From Catellatospora coxensis (GTDB lineage: Bacteria; Actinomycetota; Actinomycetes; Mycobacteriales; Micromonosporaceae): a stretch of 64,000 nt of DNA. A program made the position numbers and the translations under genes. Each line of letters starts with the position of its first letter. Positions within the stretch are counted from its first letter, which is position 1. The DNA lies in the NCBI RefSeq assembly GCF_016862635.1, contig NZ_BONI01000016.1, positions 62,001 to 126,000 on the forward strand, read 5' to 3'. Under the pieces are notes generated by a model. That model saw nothing but the letters and a program-made list of their open reading frames with translations. It was not told the origin of the DNA and did no database searches. This document shows positions 34,740 to 44,594 of this stretch, piece by piece.

Positions 34740-35277
34740 GGCGGTTCCGCCGATCAGTGCAGCGCCTCGAGGTCGTCGCCCGGGTGGTGGTAAACCGTTG
34801 CCGATGTTGGACGCGATGGCTTCGCGTACCCAGTCCGGGTCGCGGTGTCGTCGGCCGCCGACATCCACTGGGCGATGACGTCGACGCCCTCGGTGGGGCA
34901 ACCCTGCGCCTGGCCGGGCAAGGCGACCGCGATCCACACGTCTTCGCCGAGCAGCTGCACGGTTTCCGGATGGCGCGCGGATTTTCGGCTCGGCGCCGAT
35001 GCTGGAACTGTCGCCCAGGTCGTCGGCGTCGATGCCGTAGGCCGTTCCAGGTCGTGCATCCCGGCCAGGCCCGCCGTCAGGACCATCGCATGGTCGGGGT
35101 GCTGCTGGGCGGGGGTGAGCCGGCCCTCGACGAGGCTGCCGAACTCGGCCCACGCCGCTTGCGTGGCGTCGACACCATGTCGCGCAGCGTCGACCAGTCC
35201 ATCCCGGCAGCCAGGCCGTCGACGACCACTGTCCAGCACCGGTGGCGGCCCCCCTTGCGCACAGTGTCGGCCTGCAC
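34740..35277 (-). pseudogene. Frame-disrupted gene of unknown function
   Basis: Protein-like segments succeed one another in different reverse frames. HRCWTVVVDGLAAGMDWSTL comes first, then DATQAAWAEFGSLVEGRLTP and HAMVLTAGLAGMHDLERPTA, then YGIDADDLGDSSSIGAEP. ETVQLLGEDVWIAVALPGQA follows, and finally DPDWVREAIASNIGNGLPPP. Together they suggest one former soluble protein of about 170-190 residues with at least three frameshifts. No family was recognised. Confidence 0.5.
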
Positions 35278-35406
35278 GCGGCGTCGCGCGGTTGCCCTGC
35301 CGGGCTGCCGCCGCGGTGCCGACCAGCGCCGCGGTGAACGTGGCGGGGTGTGCGTGTCCCGGATCGGACGCGGGTTCCTCTGGGAGCCGTTGCGATAGGT
35401 CGTTAT

Positions 35407-38154
35407 TTATGTGCCGGGGATGACAGCGTGTGCGAGTTGGATGCGCGAGTGGAGGCCGAGTTTCCGGTAGACGCGGGTGAGGTTCGCTTCGACTGTTTTG
35501 ACGCTGATGGTGAGGGCTGTGGCGATGTCGCGGTTGCTCGCTCCGCTGGCGGCGAGCTCCGCGCAGCGCTGTTCGGCGGTGGTGAGGCGCGGGAGCGTGT
35601 CGCGGTGCGTGCGGGCGGGGTCCAGCCGGTGGAGGGTTCGGATGGCGGCTTCGTTCCAGGGGTGTGCCTGGTGGGTGTTGAAAAGCTCGGCGGCGCTCTG
35701 CGCGGCGGTGCGGGCGCTGGCGCGGCGGCGCCCGCGTCGTTCGGTGTGGCTGAGTGCCAGCAGGGTCCGGCCGCGTTCGATGGGCAGGTGGTGGAGGTGG
35801 TCGGCTGCGTCGGTGAGGCGCTGGGCGGCTGCGTTATAGTCGCCCAGGGTGGCGTCCAGGAGTGCCTGGGAGCGTTCGAGCGCGGGCAGGACGGAGCTTC
35901 TCCCCAGGTCGGTAGCGGTGCGCCGGGTTTCGGTCAGCAGGTCTCGGGCTTGGTCGAGGTGGCCGAGGCAGATGAGGGCTTCGGCGAGGTCGGCGTGCCA
36001 GCGCAGGACGGATGGGTCGCGGACCTGCTGCCGGGTCTCAAGTGTCCGGACCTCCTCCAGCGCTTGCAGGGCTTCTTTCGGATGGCCGGTGACCAGCAGA
36101 AGGTGTCCGAGGGCGAAGAGGTTCCGGGAGAGGAAGACCTTGTTGTCCTCCCGGCGGGCGGTGTCGGCCCCGCGGCGTGCGTGCGCGAGGGCGGAGTCGG
36201 TGTGCGAGGCGATGCCTTCGACGAGTGCGGAGGTGTAGCACGCCGGTCCGGGGTCCAGGCCAGCCCCGCCTGTCAGCGACTGGGCTCGGTCGGCGTAGTT
36301 CAGGGCACGTGCGCATCGTCCGGCGCGGATCTCGACTTCGGCGAGGCTGCGCAGGATGTCGACGGTGCCCTCGGCGTCTCCCGACCGCTCCGCTTCGACA
36401 AGCAGTGGCAGCAGGGCGTTGCGGGCTTCGTCCAGGTGATCGTCGAAGAGGGCGTGGCGGGCACTGAGCTGTTCGGGTGTGGCGTTGACGGGGATGTGTG
36501 TGCTGCGTGGCAGGGACAGGGCGTGGCGGAGCGTTGTCTCGGCTTCGGGGTGGCCGAGGATGCGTTGGACGCGGGCCTGCATGGTGAGGGCCATGGCGGT
36601 GGTGGCGGTGTCGCCGGCGGTCCGGGCCAGGCTGGCGGCCTGGGCGGCCAGGGCGCATGCCCGGCCGGGGTTGCCTTCGTTGACGTTGGCCCAGATCGCC
36701 TGGCGGATGAGGATCTGCGCGGTCAGGTCCGGCTGGTCGGCCGCCTCGTGGAGTGCGTCGGCGAACAGTTCGTCGGCGCTGTGCAGGTGCTGTCCGCCTG
36801 AGTCGATCAGGGTGATGAGGGCGTTGACGCGTTGGGCGGGGCTGCTGTCGTGGTGCAGGACGAGGCGGACCGCGATCTGGCCGCGGAGCAGGTCGCCGCA
36901 GTGCGCGGCGTCGCGGACGGCGGTCAGCGCCCGTTCGGTGAGCAGATCGGTGTCGGCGTGCGGGGTGCGTTCGGCGGCGAGCAGCGACAGTTCGGCCGCT
37001 AGTGCGTGTTGTCCGCGCAGCCTGGCGCGGGCGGCGGCGCGGGCGGCGTGGTAGGCCGACTGCGGGTCGGTGGTGTCGGCTGCCAGCGTGGTGTGACGGT
37101 CCCGGCGGACGCTGTCGTGGCTGGCTTCGGCCAGGCGGGTGTGCAGGAGCCTGCGTGCGGCCGCTGGCGGCCGGGCCGCGAGTTCTGCGCCGATCGCGGC
37201 GGCGGTGAACCGGATCTTCCCGTCGGGCTGCCCGATGTCGATCAGTCCGGCTGCCTCGGCCTCGGCCAGGAGGCTCTCGGCGGCCGGACCGGCGAGGCGG
37301 CTCAGCAGTACGAGGTCGGGCTGATCGTCGAGCGCGGCGAATGTCAACAGGTGCTGGACGTCGGCCGACACGGTTCCCAGCCATTCGCCCACCAGTCTTC
37401 GGGCCGCCGAGGGGAGCAACGGGTCGCCTTCGGGACCCCGAGTGGCCGACATGTTCGCGGTACGGTCGTGGGCCCCGGCCAGTGCCAGGGCCAGGGCCGG
37501 GTTTCCGCCGCTGCGGGTGTGGGCCTGGGTGACCTGGTTGGCGGACAGCCGGTACGGCGACAGCAGGGCCGCGATCTGCTCGGCCGTCATCGCGGGGATG
37601 CGCACGGTGCATGGGTCCTCCCCGCACCAGTGGCCTGCGGCCCCGGGATGCCACGTGCGTTCGGCCGCGATGACGGGAAGGTTCGGGGCCATGCGCAGGG
37701 CCCAGCGCAAGATGGCCGCGCTGGCCGGGTCCAGCCACTGGGCGTTGTCCACCAGCAGCGTCAGGGGCGGTGTGTCGCGCAGCAGTGCGGCGGTCAGCCG
37801 GCGCAGCCGCAGGGCGGTCTTCGTGTGATCGACCGAGCCGGGCTCTGCGGCGTCGTCGAGCCCTGCCGCCAGCTTCTGGGCGCCAGGCTGGGGCTGCAGG
37901 GCGAGCGCGAGTTCGAGCAGTGCGGCGTGGGGGATCCGGCTGTCTTGCGGGCCTGGGGCCAGACGCACGACGGGCAGCTTCAGTTGCTGCCCGAGGACAC
38001 CGGCTGCGGTGGTCTTGCCGATCCCGGGTGGCCCGAACAGCACGACCCGTCGGGTGCGGTACACCTCGGCCGGTATCACTGGCAGCAGGTTGCCAGGCGG
38101 CTCCTGGAACGCACTCGTCACCGTCGGGAAGTCTGCCATCGGATCATGATGCAC
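35407..38154 (-). CDS. LuxR-family (LAL-type) transcriptional regulator with ATPase domain
   Basis: The 915-residue protein has a Walker A GPPGIGKTT at residues 41-49 and a Walker B LTLLVDNAQWLD. Long helical TPR-like repeats fill about 300-830, and a C-terminal LuxR HTH reads LTTAEQRCAELAASGASNRD, then ISVKTVEANLTRVYRKLGLH. LAL/MalT-type regulators are large activators, often in secondary-metabolite clusters, and bind nucleotide and an inducer. GTG 38154 gives the longest form; ATG 38139 is also possible. It is divergent from the secreted protease gene, with 163 bases between, so it may control that gene. It lies too far from the 48-58 kb cluster for a firm link. Confidence 0.92.
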   Translation of the reverse strand: MHHDPMADFPTVTSAFQEPPGNLLPVIPAEVYRTRRVVLFGPPGIGKTTAAGVLGQQLKLPVVRLAPGPQDSRIPHAALLELALALQPQPGAQKLAAGLDDAAEPGSVDHTKTALRLRRLTAALLRDTPPLTLLVDNAQWLDPASAAILRWALRMAPNLPVIAAERTWHPGAAGHWCGEDPCTVRIPAMTAEQIAALLSPYRLSANQVTQAHTRSGGNPALALALAGAHDRTANMSATRGPEGDPLLPSAARRLVGEWLGTVSADVQHLLTFAALDDQPDLVLLSRLAGPAAESLLAEAEAAGLIDIGQPDGKIRFTAAAIGAELAARPPAAARRLLHTRLAEASHDSVRRDRHTTLAADTTDPQSAYHAARAAARARLRGQHALAAELSLLAAERTPHADTDLLTERALTAVRDAAHCGDLLRGQIAVRLVLHHDSSPAQRVNALITLIDSGGQHLHSADELFADALHEAADQPDLTAQILIRQAIWANVNEGNPGRACALAAQAASLARTAGDTATTAMALTMQARVQRILGHPEAETTLRHALSLPRSTHIPVNATPEQLSARHALFDDHLDEARNALLPLLVEAERSGDAEGTVDILRSLAEVEIRAGRCARALNYADRAQSLTGGAGLDPGPACYTSALVEGIASHTDSALAHARRGADTARREDNKVFLSRNLFALGHLLLVTGHPKEALQALEEVRTLETRQQVRDPSVLRWHADLAEALICLGHLDQARDLLTETRRTATDLGRSSVLPALERSQALLDATLGDYNAAAQRLTDAADHLHHLPIERGRTLLALSHTERRGRRRASARTAAQSAAELFNTHQAHPWNEAAIRTLHRLDPARTHRDTLPRLTTAEQRCAELAASGASNRDIATALTISVKTVEANLTRVYRKLGLHSRIQLAHAVIPGT

Positions 38155-38317
38155 CCGAGGTGCATTGTGCGCCAGGACAAGGGGTTGCCCTGATTTCGGC
38201 CAGCCTCCGCCTTTCCTAAGGTCGTCGCCAAAGCCGAGCTGTCACCGGCTGCCGGACACCCCGCTAACCCGGGTCCTGCGGCCACCCCCTTAACCCCAGC
38301 CCGGCGGAAGGATTGCG

Positions 38318-41300
38318 ATGTATCGAAAGAATGCTGCGGCGGCCGCTGCCGTGGTTCTGTTTGCAATGGGCGCCGTGACCGGGGTGGCCGCCCCGTCGAC
38401 CGCGGCCACCCCGCCGCCTGCGCCCGCGGTGGCGCAGAGCCCGTTGTCGCTGGCGATCTCCGCGGCCGACCGGGCCGCCGACGGCGGTCACGACGCGCTG
38501 GCCAAAGGCCCCTTCGAGCAGTACGACCGGCGCATGGTGATCCCGTGGGTCGACGGGCTGTTCTCCATCGCCTACACACGCACCTACCGGGGCCTGCCGG
38601 TGGTCGGCGGCGACGCCGCCGTGCTCGCCGACGGCAAGGGTGCGATCCGGGCGATCTCCGCCGCCACCAAGACGAAGATCAACGTGTCGGTGGTGCCGAC
38701 CGTCGCCGTCGACCGTGCCGAGCAGACCGCCAAGAGCCTGCTCGCGAAGGTCGACCGGGTCGAGTCGCGCACCCTGGTGGTGCACGTCAAGGACAGCACC
38801 GCCCGCCTCGCATGGGAGGTCGTCGTCGCCGGACGCACCGCCTCGGCGCCCAGCCACCTGCACGTCTTCGTGGACGCGCGCACCGGCCAGGTGCTGGCCA
38901 AGCAGGAGGACGCCGCGGCGGGCTCCGGCACCGGCAAGTGGAACGGGCCCAGTCCGCTGACGATCACCACGTCGCAGTCGGGCAGCACGTACTACCTGCG
39001 CGACACCACCCGCTCCGGCCTGAACTGCCAGGACTACAGCACCAACACCGTCTTCTCCGGCCCGGACGACAGCTGGGGCAACGGCGTGGGCACCAGCAAG
39101 GAGACCGGCTGCGTCGACGCCCTGTACTCGGCGCAGAAGGAATGGGACATGCTGTCGGGCTGGCTGGGCCGCAACGGCCACAACGGCAACGGCGGCAGCT
39201 GGCCCATCAAGGTGGGCCTCAACGAGCAGAACGCCTACTGGGACGGCTCGACGATCACCATCGGCAAGAACCAGGCGGGCAACTGGATCTCCTCGATGGA
39301 CGTGGTGGGCCACGAGTTCGGCCACGGCCTCGACCAGAACACCCCCGGCGGCACCAGCTCCGAGGCCGGCCTCGGCGAAGCCACCGGCGACATCTTCGGC
39401 GCCCTGACCGAGGCATACGCCAACCAGTCCAGCGCCTACGACGAACCCGACTACCTGGTCGGTGAGGAGATCGACCTCGTCGGCGACGGCCCGATCCGCA
39501 ACATGTACAACCCGTCGCTGGTCGGCGGCCACCCGAACTGCTACTCCTCGTCGATCCCGAACACGGAGGTACACGCGGCCGCAGGTCCGCTCAACCACTG
39601 GTTCTACCTGCTCGCCGAGGGCAGCGCGCCGGGCGGCGGCAAGCCGAACAGCCCCATCTGCTCGGGCGGCCCGTCGTCGGTCACCGGCGTGGGCATCCAG
39701 TCCGCCGGAAAGATCTTCTACGGCGGCATGCTGCTGAAGACCTCCGGCATGACCCACAAGAAGTACCGCACCGCGACCCTGACCGCCGCGAAGAACCTGG
39801 ACTCCTCGTGCGTCCTGTTCAATCGGACCAAGGACGCGTGGAACGCGGTCGCGGTCCCGGCCCAGACCGGTGACCCGACCTGCACCGGTTCCAGCACCGA
39901 CTTCTCCGTCTCGGTCAGCCCCACCTCGGGCAGCGTCAACGCGGGCTCCTCGGTCACCGCGACGGTCAACACCGCGACCGTCTCCGGCAGCGCCCAGACC
40001 GTGTCGCTGACCTCCTCGGGTGCCCCGTCGGGGGTCACCGTGTCGTTCAGCCCGACGTCGGTGACGTCGGGCAACAGCTCCACGATGACGGTGGCGACCA
40101 CGTCCAGTGCGGCTGCGGGCACGTACACCATCACCGTGACCGGCACCGGGTCGGTCACCCACACGGCCCAGTACACGCTGACGGTCAACGGCGGCACCCC
40201 CGGCGGCACCGCCCCGGACATCAGCGTGTCCAACGTGCAGGCGCACCTGACCCAGCTCAACACCATCGCCACCAACAACGGCGGCAACCGCCGCTCGACC
40301 GGCCAGGGCTACCTGCAGTCGGTGGCCTACGTCAAGGGCAAGCTGCAGACCGCCGGCTTCACCGTCACCGAGCAGCCCTGCACCTCGGGCTGCACCAGCG
40401 GCGCCGGCCCGAACCTGATCGCCGAGTGGCCCGGCGGCAACGCCAGCAACGTCTACATGTTCGGCGCCCACCTGGACAGCGTCTCGGCCGGTCCCGGCAT
40501 CAACGACAACGGCTCCGGCTCGGCGGCGCTGCTCGAGGTCGCCCTCGCGCTCGCCGCGCAGAACCCGACCATGCTGAACAAGGTCCGCTTCGGCTGGTGG
40601 ACCGACGAGGAGCAGGGCCTCAACGGCTCGAAGTTCTACGTCAACTCCCTCACCAGCACCCAGCGGACCGCGATCAAGGCCTACTACAACTTCGACATGA
40701 TCGGGTCGAAGAACGGCGGCTACTTCATCAACAACATCAGCTCGACCGCGTCGCAGCCGATGAAGGCGTACTGGGACAGCCTCAGCCTGCAGCCGGAGGA
40801 GAACGTCGAGGGCCAGGGTCGCTCCGACGACTACTCGTTCCAGAACGCGGGCATCCCGACCTCCGGCTACGCCATGGGCGCCAGCGCCACCAAGACCTCG
40901 GCCCAGGCGTCGAAGTGGGGCGGCACCGCCGGTCAGGCGTACGACTCCTGCTACCACTCGTCGTGCGACACCACCAGCAACATCAACGCCACCGGCCTGG
41001 ACCGGGCCGCCGACGGCATCGCCTACACGCTGTGGAACCGGGCCGTCGGCACGTCCACCCCGACCGACGACTTCTCGATCTCGGCCAGCCCCGCGTCGGG
41101 CACCGTGAACGCGGGGTCCAGCACCACGACCACCGTCGGCACCGCCACCACCTCGGGCAGCGCCCAGACGGTGAACCTGACCGCCAGCGGCGCCCCCACG
41201 GGCGTGACGGTCTCGTTCAGCCCGGCGTCGGTGACCTCCGGCAGCTCGTCGACCGCCACCATCTCGGTCGGCTCGTCGGTGGCCGGCGGCACCTACACCA

Positions 41301-41827
41301 TCACCATCACCGGCTCGGGTTCGGCGACGCACAGCACCACGTACACGCTGACCGTGCCCGGCGGGCCGGGCGGCTGCACCGCCGCCCAGCTGATCCTCAA
41401 CGGCGGGTTCGAGACCGGCACCTCGCCGTGGACCGGCTCCACCGGCGCGATCGGCACCTCTATCGGGCAGGTGCCGCGCAGCGGCACCCGGTACGCGTGG
41501 CTCAGCGGCTACGGCTACACCGCGACCGACGCCATCAGCCAGACCGTCACCATCCCGTCCGGCTGCACCAGTGCGGTACTGACCTACTGGCTGCACATCG
41601 ACACCGACGAGTACTGGGCTGTCGCCTACGACACGTTCACGATCAAGGCTGGCGGCACCACCCTGGTGACGCTGTCCAACGTGAACGCGGCGGCGGGCTA
41701 CACCCAGCGCACGGTCAACCTCGGCGCGTACGCCGGCCAGACGGTCACGCTGACCTTCACCGGCACCGAGGACGCCTACCTGCAGACCAGCTTCGTGCTG
41801 GACGACGTGACCCTGCAGGTCGGCTAA
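38318..41827 (+). CDS. Secreted M4-M28 fusion protease with Ig-like domains
   Basis: The 1169-residue exported protein begins with a signal peptide (to about residue 29) and a FTP/PepSY-like propeptide. The M4 thermolysin domain carries zinc motif HEFGH (residues 332-336) and GLGEATGD with the third ligand Glu354. Next come an Ig-like domain ([20 protein letters not shown], about 527-625) and an M28 aminopeptidase domain with [37 protein letters not shown] and [11 protein letters not shown] second near-identical Ig-like domain follows, then a C-terminal LNGGFETG...W carbohydrate-binding-like domain. Endoprotease and aminopeptidase activities on one chain would let it clip and trim proteins outside the cell. 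GGAAGG precedes the ATG. Confidence 0.93.
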   Translation: MYRKNAAAAAAVVLFAMGAVTGVAAPSTAATPPPAPAVAQSPLSLAISAADRAADGGHDALAKGPFEQYDRRMVIPWVDGLFSIAYTRTYRGLPVVGGDAAVLADGKGAIRAISAATKTKINVSVVPTVAVDRAEQTAKSLLAKVDRVESRTLVVHVKDSTARLAWEVVVAGRTASAPSHLHVFVDARTGQVLAKQEDAAAGSGTGKWNGPSPLTITTSQSGSTYYLRDTTRSGLNCQDYSTNTVFSGPDDSWGNGVGTSKETGCVDALYSAQKEWDMLSGWLGRNGHNGNGGSWPIKVGLNEQNAYWDGSTITIGKNQAGNWISSMDVVGHEFGHGLDQNTPGGTSSEAGLGEATGDIFGALTEAYANQSSAYDEPDYLVGEEIDLVGDGPIRNMYNPSLVGGHPNCYSSSIPNTEVHAAAGPLNHWFYLLAEGSAPGGGKPNSPICSGGPSSVTGVGIQSAGKIFYGGMLLKTSGMTHKKYRTATLTAAKNLDSSCVLFNRTKDAWNAVAVPAQTGDPTCTGSSTDFSVSVSPTSGSVNAGSSVTATVNTATVSGSAQTVSLTSSGAPSGVTVSFSPTSVTSGNSSTMTVATTSSAAAGTYTITVTGTGSVTHTAQYTLTVNGGTPGGTAPDISVSNVQAHLTQLNTIATNNGGNRRSTGQGYLQSVAYVKGKLQTAGFTVTEQPCTSGCTSGAGPNLIAEWPGGNASNVYMFGAHLDSVSAGPGINDNGSGSAALLEVALALAAQNPTMLNKVRFGWWTDEEQGLNGSKFYVNSLTSTQRTAIKAYYNFDMIGSKNGGYFINNISSTASQPMKAYWDSLSLQPEENVEGQGRSDDYSFQNAGIPTSGYAMGASATKTSAQASKWGGTAGQAYDSCYHSSCDTTSNINATGLDRAADGIAYTLWNRAVGTSTPTDDFSISASPASGTVNAGSSTTTTVGTATTSGSAQTVNLTASGAPTGVTVSFSPASVTSGSSSTATISVGSSVAGGTYTITITGSGSATHSTTYTLTVPGGPGGCTAAQLILNGGFETGTSPWTGSTGAIGTSIGQVPRSGTRYAWLSGYGYTATDAISQTVTIPSGCTSAVLTYWLHIDTDEYWAVAYDTFTIKAGGTTLVTLSNVNAAAGYTQRTVNLGAYAGQTVTLTFTGTEDAYLQTSFVLDDVTLQVG

Positions 41828-41833
41828 GTTCAA

Positions 41834-41865
41834 CGGCAGGGTGGGGCGCTCGCCCCGCCCTGCCG
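41834..41865 (+). terminator. Terminator of the protease gene
   Basis: CGGCAGGGTGGGGCG pairs with CGCCCCGCCCTGCCG across a 2-base CT loop, with one T-G wobble, directly after the protease stop codon. It is a strong actinomycete-style hairpin without a T-run. Confidence 0.8.
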
Positions 41866-41979
41866 CCTGTCCCGTTCCTCTGGTCACTGGTCCTCGGCCT
41901 GCAGCAGACGCCCGTGCGGCCCGGTGCGGGTCGTCAGCGGTCAACACACCACGGCTCGAGCCGGTTGTGTGGGAGGTGG

Positions 41980-44271
41980 TCATCGCTGTGACCGGCTCGC
42001 GGCCGACGCAGCGCGTTCGCCGACGAAGGGGAGCCAGTCCCGCCTGGCGTAGCGCGTCCATCTGATCGCAGCCGTGATGCTGATCCCGAGGATCTTGCTC
42101 AATACCGGCGCGGGCAGGTCCTCAGCCAAGCTGATCAGTGCGGAGTTGCGCGCACGGCGAATTCGGATTCCGTGCTGGCGGAGTCTTTGGCACAGGGCGG
42201 CTGCCGAGATGGGCCGACCCGCCAGGCGACCGGGAAACAGCCACGGGGTGCCGGGCACAGCGCGCCCGACCAGCGACGAGGTGCGCGCTGCGGACGCGGC
42301 TTGCGTGATCAGGGCGGCGACGGCGGGCGGCAGCTGCGTACGATGTTCCTTGACCTGCAGGAAGTGCTTGCCGCCGCTGGTGGTGACATTGTCGGTGGTC
42401 AGGGTCGCGATGAACGTGACCGGCAAGCCGTAGATCAGCAGCAGCGACGCGGCCGTCCGGACGTCGACGGAGATCGTCGTGTCGTGCAGGAGGCGGTCGA
42501 GCAGCGCCCACCTCTGGTCTTCGGTCATGGACAGGTCGGGCCCAGACGGGGTGATCGCGGCGACGGACAGCTTCTGGGCCAGTCCTCTCCGGCTGGCCCA
42601 TGTGAGGAAGTCGCCGAGAAGCCGCCGATTGAGGCCGCCGTCCTCTATCCATGTGTCGACGTGTGCCTGGCGAGCCCGCTCGAGGGTGAGGTCGGTCGTG
42701 TCGAGCCAACGCAGGAACGTCAGAGCTGTGGAGACTTTGAGGCGGGCGTTGCGGGCGCTGGCGGCGGTGAACCGGGTCCTGTCCGCGCGCAGCCTGGCAC
42801 GCCTCAGTACCGACCAGTTGCCGTAGGCGCGCAACACCTGCCGGTGATGCGCGGGTGCGGTGGCCAGCGTCCGGCTCAGCCAGGGAGCCAGCCGCTCGAG
42901 TTGCTCGTCGCGGCGGGGCAGGACACCGGCGTGGACGAGCATCTCACGTAGTGCGGCAGCGGCTTGCTGCCGCGTTGCGGCATCGAGGGCCTCATGCGTG
43001 ATAGCGCAACCGGATCGCACGAGGTCACGTAGCAGTGCCGCACTGCCGTCACCACGCTCGACCCATGCCAGCACCGAACGCGGCCGATGCGCTGCGGCAA
43101 GCGCCGCCAGCAGCGGCGTGAGCTCCGCCGGAACAGATCCGTCGGGTCTGCGGAACTGGTCTTCCAGCTTTGATCGCGCGACGCACCGGACGCATTCGCC
43201 GTGCCGGTATCGTTCCTCGGCTTGCCCGCAGGTACGGCATGTGTAGTCGATCGTGGTACCGGCGCACGGCCCGCACACGTCGCGGCCTCGGAAGTCGGCC
43301 GCGACGAGCACGCGTACTTTGCCGCAGGAAGGGCAAGGCGACGGGTTGGCGCGGGCGTGGCGGTAACAGTGGCGGCAGACCCCACCTATGGGCCAACGGG
43401 CGGCGGGCTGGCAGCTTGTGCCGCACCGGGCACATGGCGTGGCTCGTCTCGGCCGGCACGACACGCATAGCGGCCGCGCCGTGGCCACGAAGGCACAGGG
43501 TCGAAGCCGCTTGCAACCAGCACACTCCACCACGGGTTGCCGGTTGCAGCGCCGGCACAGGTCCGGGCCGCCGTCGCGACCGCGCACGGAAATCCGCCCC
43601 GTCCGGCCGCAGCGGCCGCAACGGCGCGGCTGCCGCCCGCCGCGCTCGTAGCAGGGCGGGCACAACGGCCCGTCCGGCCCGCGACGTGCGACCCTATCGA
43701 CCCGCCCACACTCAGCACAGATGTGGACCGGCTTGCCATGGCACGTGCTGCACAGCGGCGACCCATCCGGAAGTCGACCGTTGACCCGCCGGGCTCGACC
43801 GCATCGCGAACACGGCTCGTGCCGACGCGGATCCCGGTCACGGCATGGATGGCACAGCGGACCTTCCGGCTCGATCACGGCTACGGGTCGGGTCTGCCCG
43901 CACCGCGCGCACGGGCGGGCCCGTGCCTTGGCCGCGCAGCTCTGGCACACGCGACCACGACCGCCGCGCCCAGGCAGATGCGTCCGCCGCAGGCCGCACT
44001 CGGCGCACACCGGCACCCGTACTGGATGGCCCTCGCCCTCCAGCAGCACCAGAAGCCGAAACGCGCCCGGTGGCGTGTCCGACGATGCCGACACCAGGAC
44101 GTCGAGCCCGCGCTGCAGAAACGCGTCGAGCTCTCGTAGACCGCGGCGCTTGTCCGCGTTGGCCGCCGCGACCAGCCGGACGGCGTCAACCTGGGCCAGG
44201 CCGGGCAGGCAGGCACTGAGCCGGTCGAGCACCCGCTGGCGCATCGCGCCAACGAGTGCCTCCTTGGTCAT
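41980..44271 (-). CDS. Nine-zinc-ribbon protein with degenerate integrase-like C-terminal domain
   Basis: The 763-residue product has a helical N-terminus, then nine successive CxxC ... CxxC zinc-ribbon units (about residues 89-370). Examples are CARCGQTRPVAVIEPEGPLC, CSRCGRARRVNGRLPDGSPL and CAECGRVDRVARRGPDGPLC. The C-terminal 350 residues are arranged like a tyrosine-recombinase SAM-like core plus catalytic domain (NARLKVSTALTFLRWLDTTD, then LLLIYGLPVTFIATLTTDNV, then IRRARNSALISLAEDLPAPV). Key catalytic Arg and His positions are replaced, so it is probably a non-catalytic DNA-binding partner. It overlaps the XRE gene by 4 bases and forms a three-gene operon with the intact recombinase. 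Confidence 0.8.
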   Translation of the reverse strand: MTKEALVGAMRQRVLDRLSACLPGLAQVDAVRLVAAANADKRRGLRELDAFLQRGLDVLVSASSDTPPGAFRLLVLLEGEGHPVRVPVCAECGLRRTHLPGRGGRGRVCQSCAAKARARPCARCGQTRPVAVIEPEGPLCHPCRDRDPRRHEPCSRCGRARRVNGRLPDGSPLCSTCHGKPVHICAECGRVDRVARRGPDGPLCPPCYERGGRQPRRCGRCGRTGRISVRGRDGGPDLCRRCNRQPVVECAGCKRLRPCAFVATARPLCVSCRPRRATPCARCGTSCQPAARWPIGGVCRHCYRHARANPSPCPSCGKVRVLVAADFRGRDVCGPCAGTTIDYTCRTCGQAEERYRHGECVRCVARSKLEDQFRRPDGSVPAELTPLLAALAAAHRPRSVLAWVERGDGSAALLRDLVRSGCAITHEALDAATRQQAAAALREMLVHAGVLPRRDEQLERLAPWLSRTLATAPAHHRQVLRAYGNWSVLRRARLRADRTRFTAASARNARLKVSTALTFLRWLDTTDLTLERARQAHVDTWIEDGGLNRRLLGDFLTWASRRGLAQKLSVAAITPSGPDLSMTEDQRWALLDRLLHDTTISVDVRTAASLLLIYGLPVTFIATLTTDNVTTSGGKHFLQVKEHRTQLPPAVAALITQAASAARTSSLVGRAVPGTPWLFPGRLAGRPISAAALCQRLRQHGIRIRRARNSALISLAEDLPAPVLSKILGISITAAIRWTRYARRDWLPFVGERAASAASRSQR

Positions 44272-44594
44272 TCGGCTGCCGGTCGACGAATGGCGGTCCG
44301 CCGCACTGGCGGCGGACCGGACCGGTCGACCTCGTCCACCGCCTTACGCACCGCAGCCTGCACCGGCTGCACTTCGATCAGGTCGTTGGGCGTGCAGCCG
44401 AGGATGTCGCACAACGCCGCCAGGGTGTCCATGCTGAGCCGCTGCGGAGGCTGGGTCACCAGCCGGAACACCTGCTCACGGGACAAGTCAACGCCGCGCT
44501 CGGCCAGCAGCGGCACCAGCTCCGTCGTGGCGTACATGCCCTTCTCCGCCATCCGCAGCCGCAGATGCCATGCGATGGCAAGTCCGCTGGTCAC
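44268..44594 (-). CDS. XRE/HTH_26-type small DNA-binding protein
   Basis: The 108-residue product is a Cro/CI-like helix-turn-helix: ATTELVPLLAERGVDLSREQ (first helices and turn), then RLSMDTLAALCDILGCTPND, the usual HTH_26 ending. A basic tail follows. GTG 44594 overlaps the recombinase stop (GTGA), and the gene's own end overlaps the zinc-ribbon gene by 4 bases (ATGA). Its position between the two recombinase-like genes suggests it regulates or assists recombination. Confidence 0.85.
   Translation of the reverse strand: MTSGLAIAWHLRLRMAEKGMYATTELVPLLAERGVDLSREQVFRLVTQPPQRLSMDTLAALCDILGCTPNDLIEVQPVQAAVRKAVDEVDRSGPPPVRRTAIRRPAAE

Noticed and set aside
35350-36801. Long forward open frame opposite the LAL regulator
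   Set aside because: It is complementary to the TPR/HTH coding region, has no start signal and is low-complexity; the regulator has a Walker motif and HTH.
38264-42061. Very long reverse open frame (about 1,265 codons) opposite the secreted protease
   Set aside because: It is antisense to a protease with clear M4 and M28 motifs. It is alanine/glycine/arginine-rich without domains, an effect of high GC lowering stop-codon frequency.
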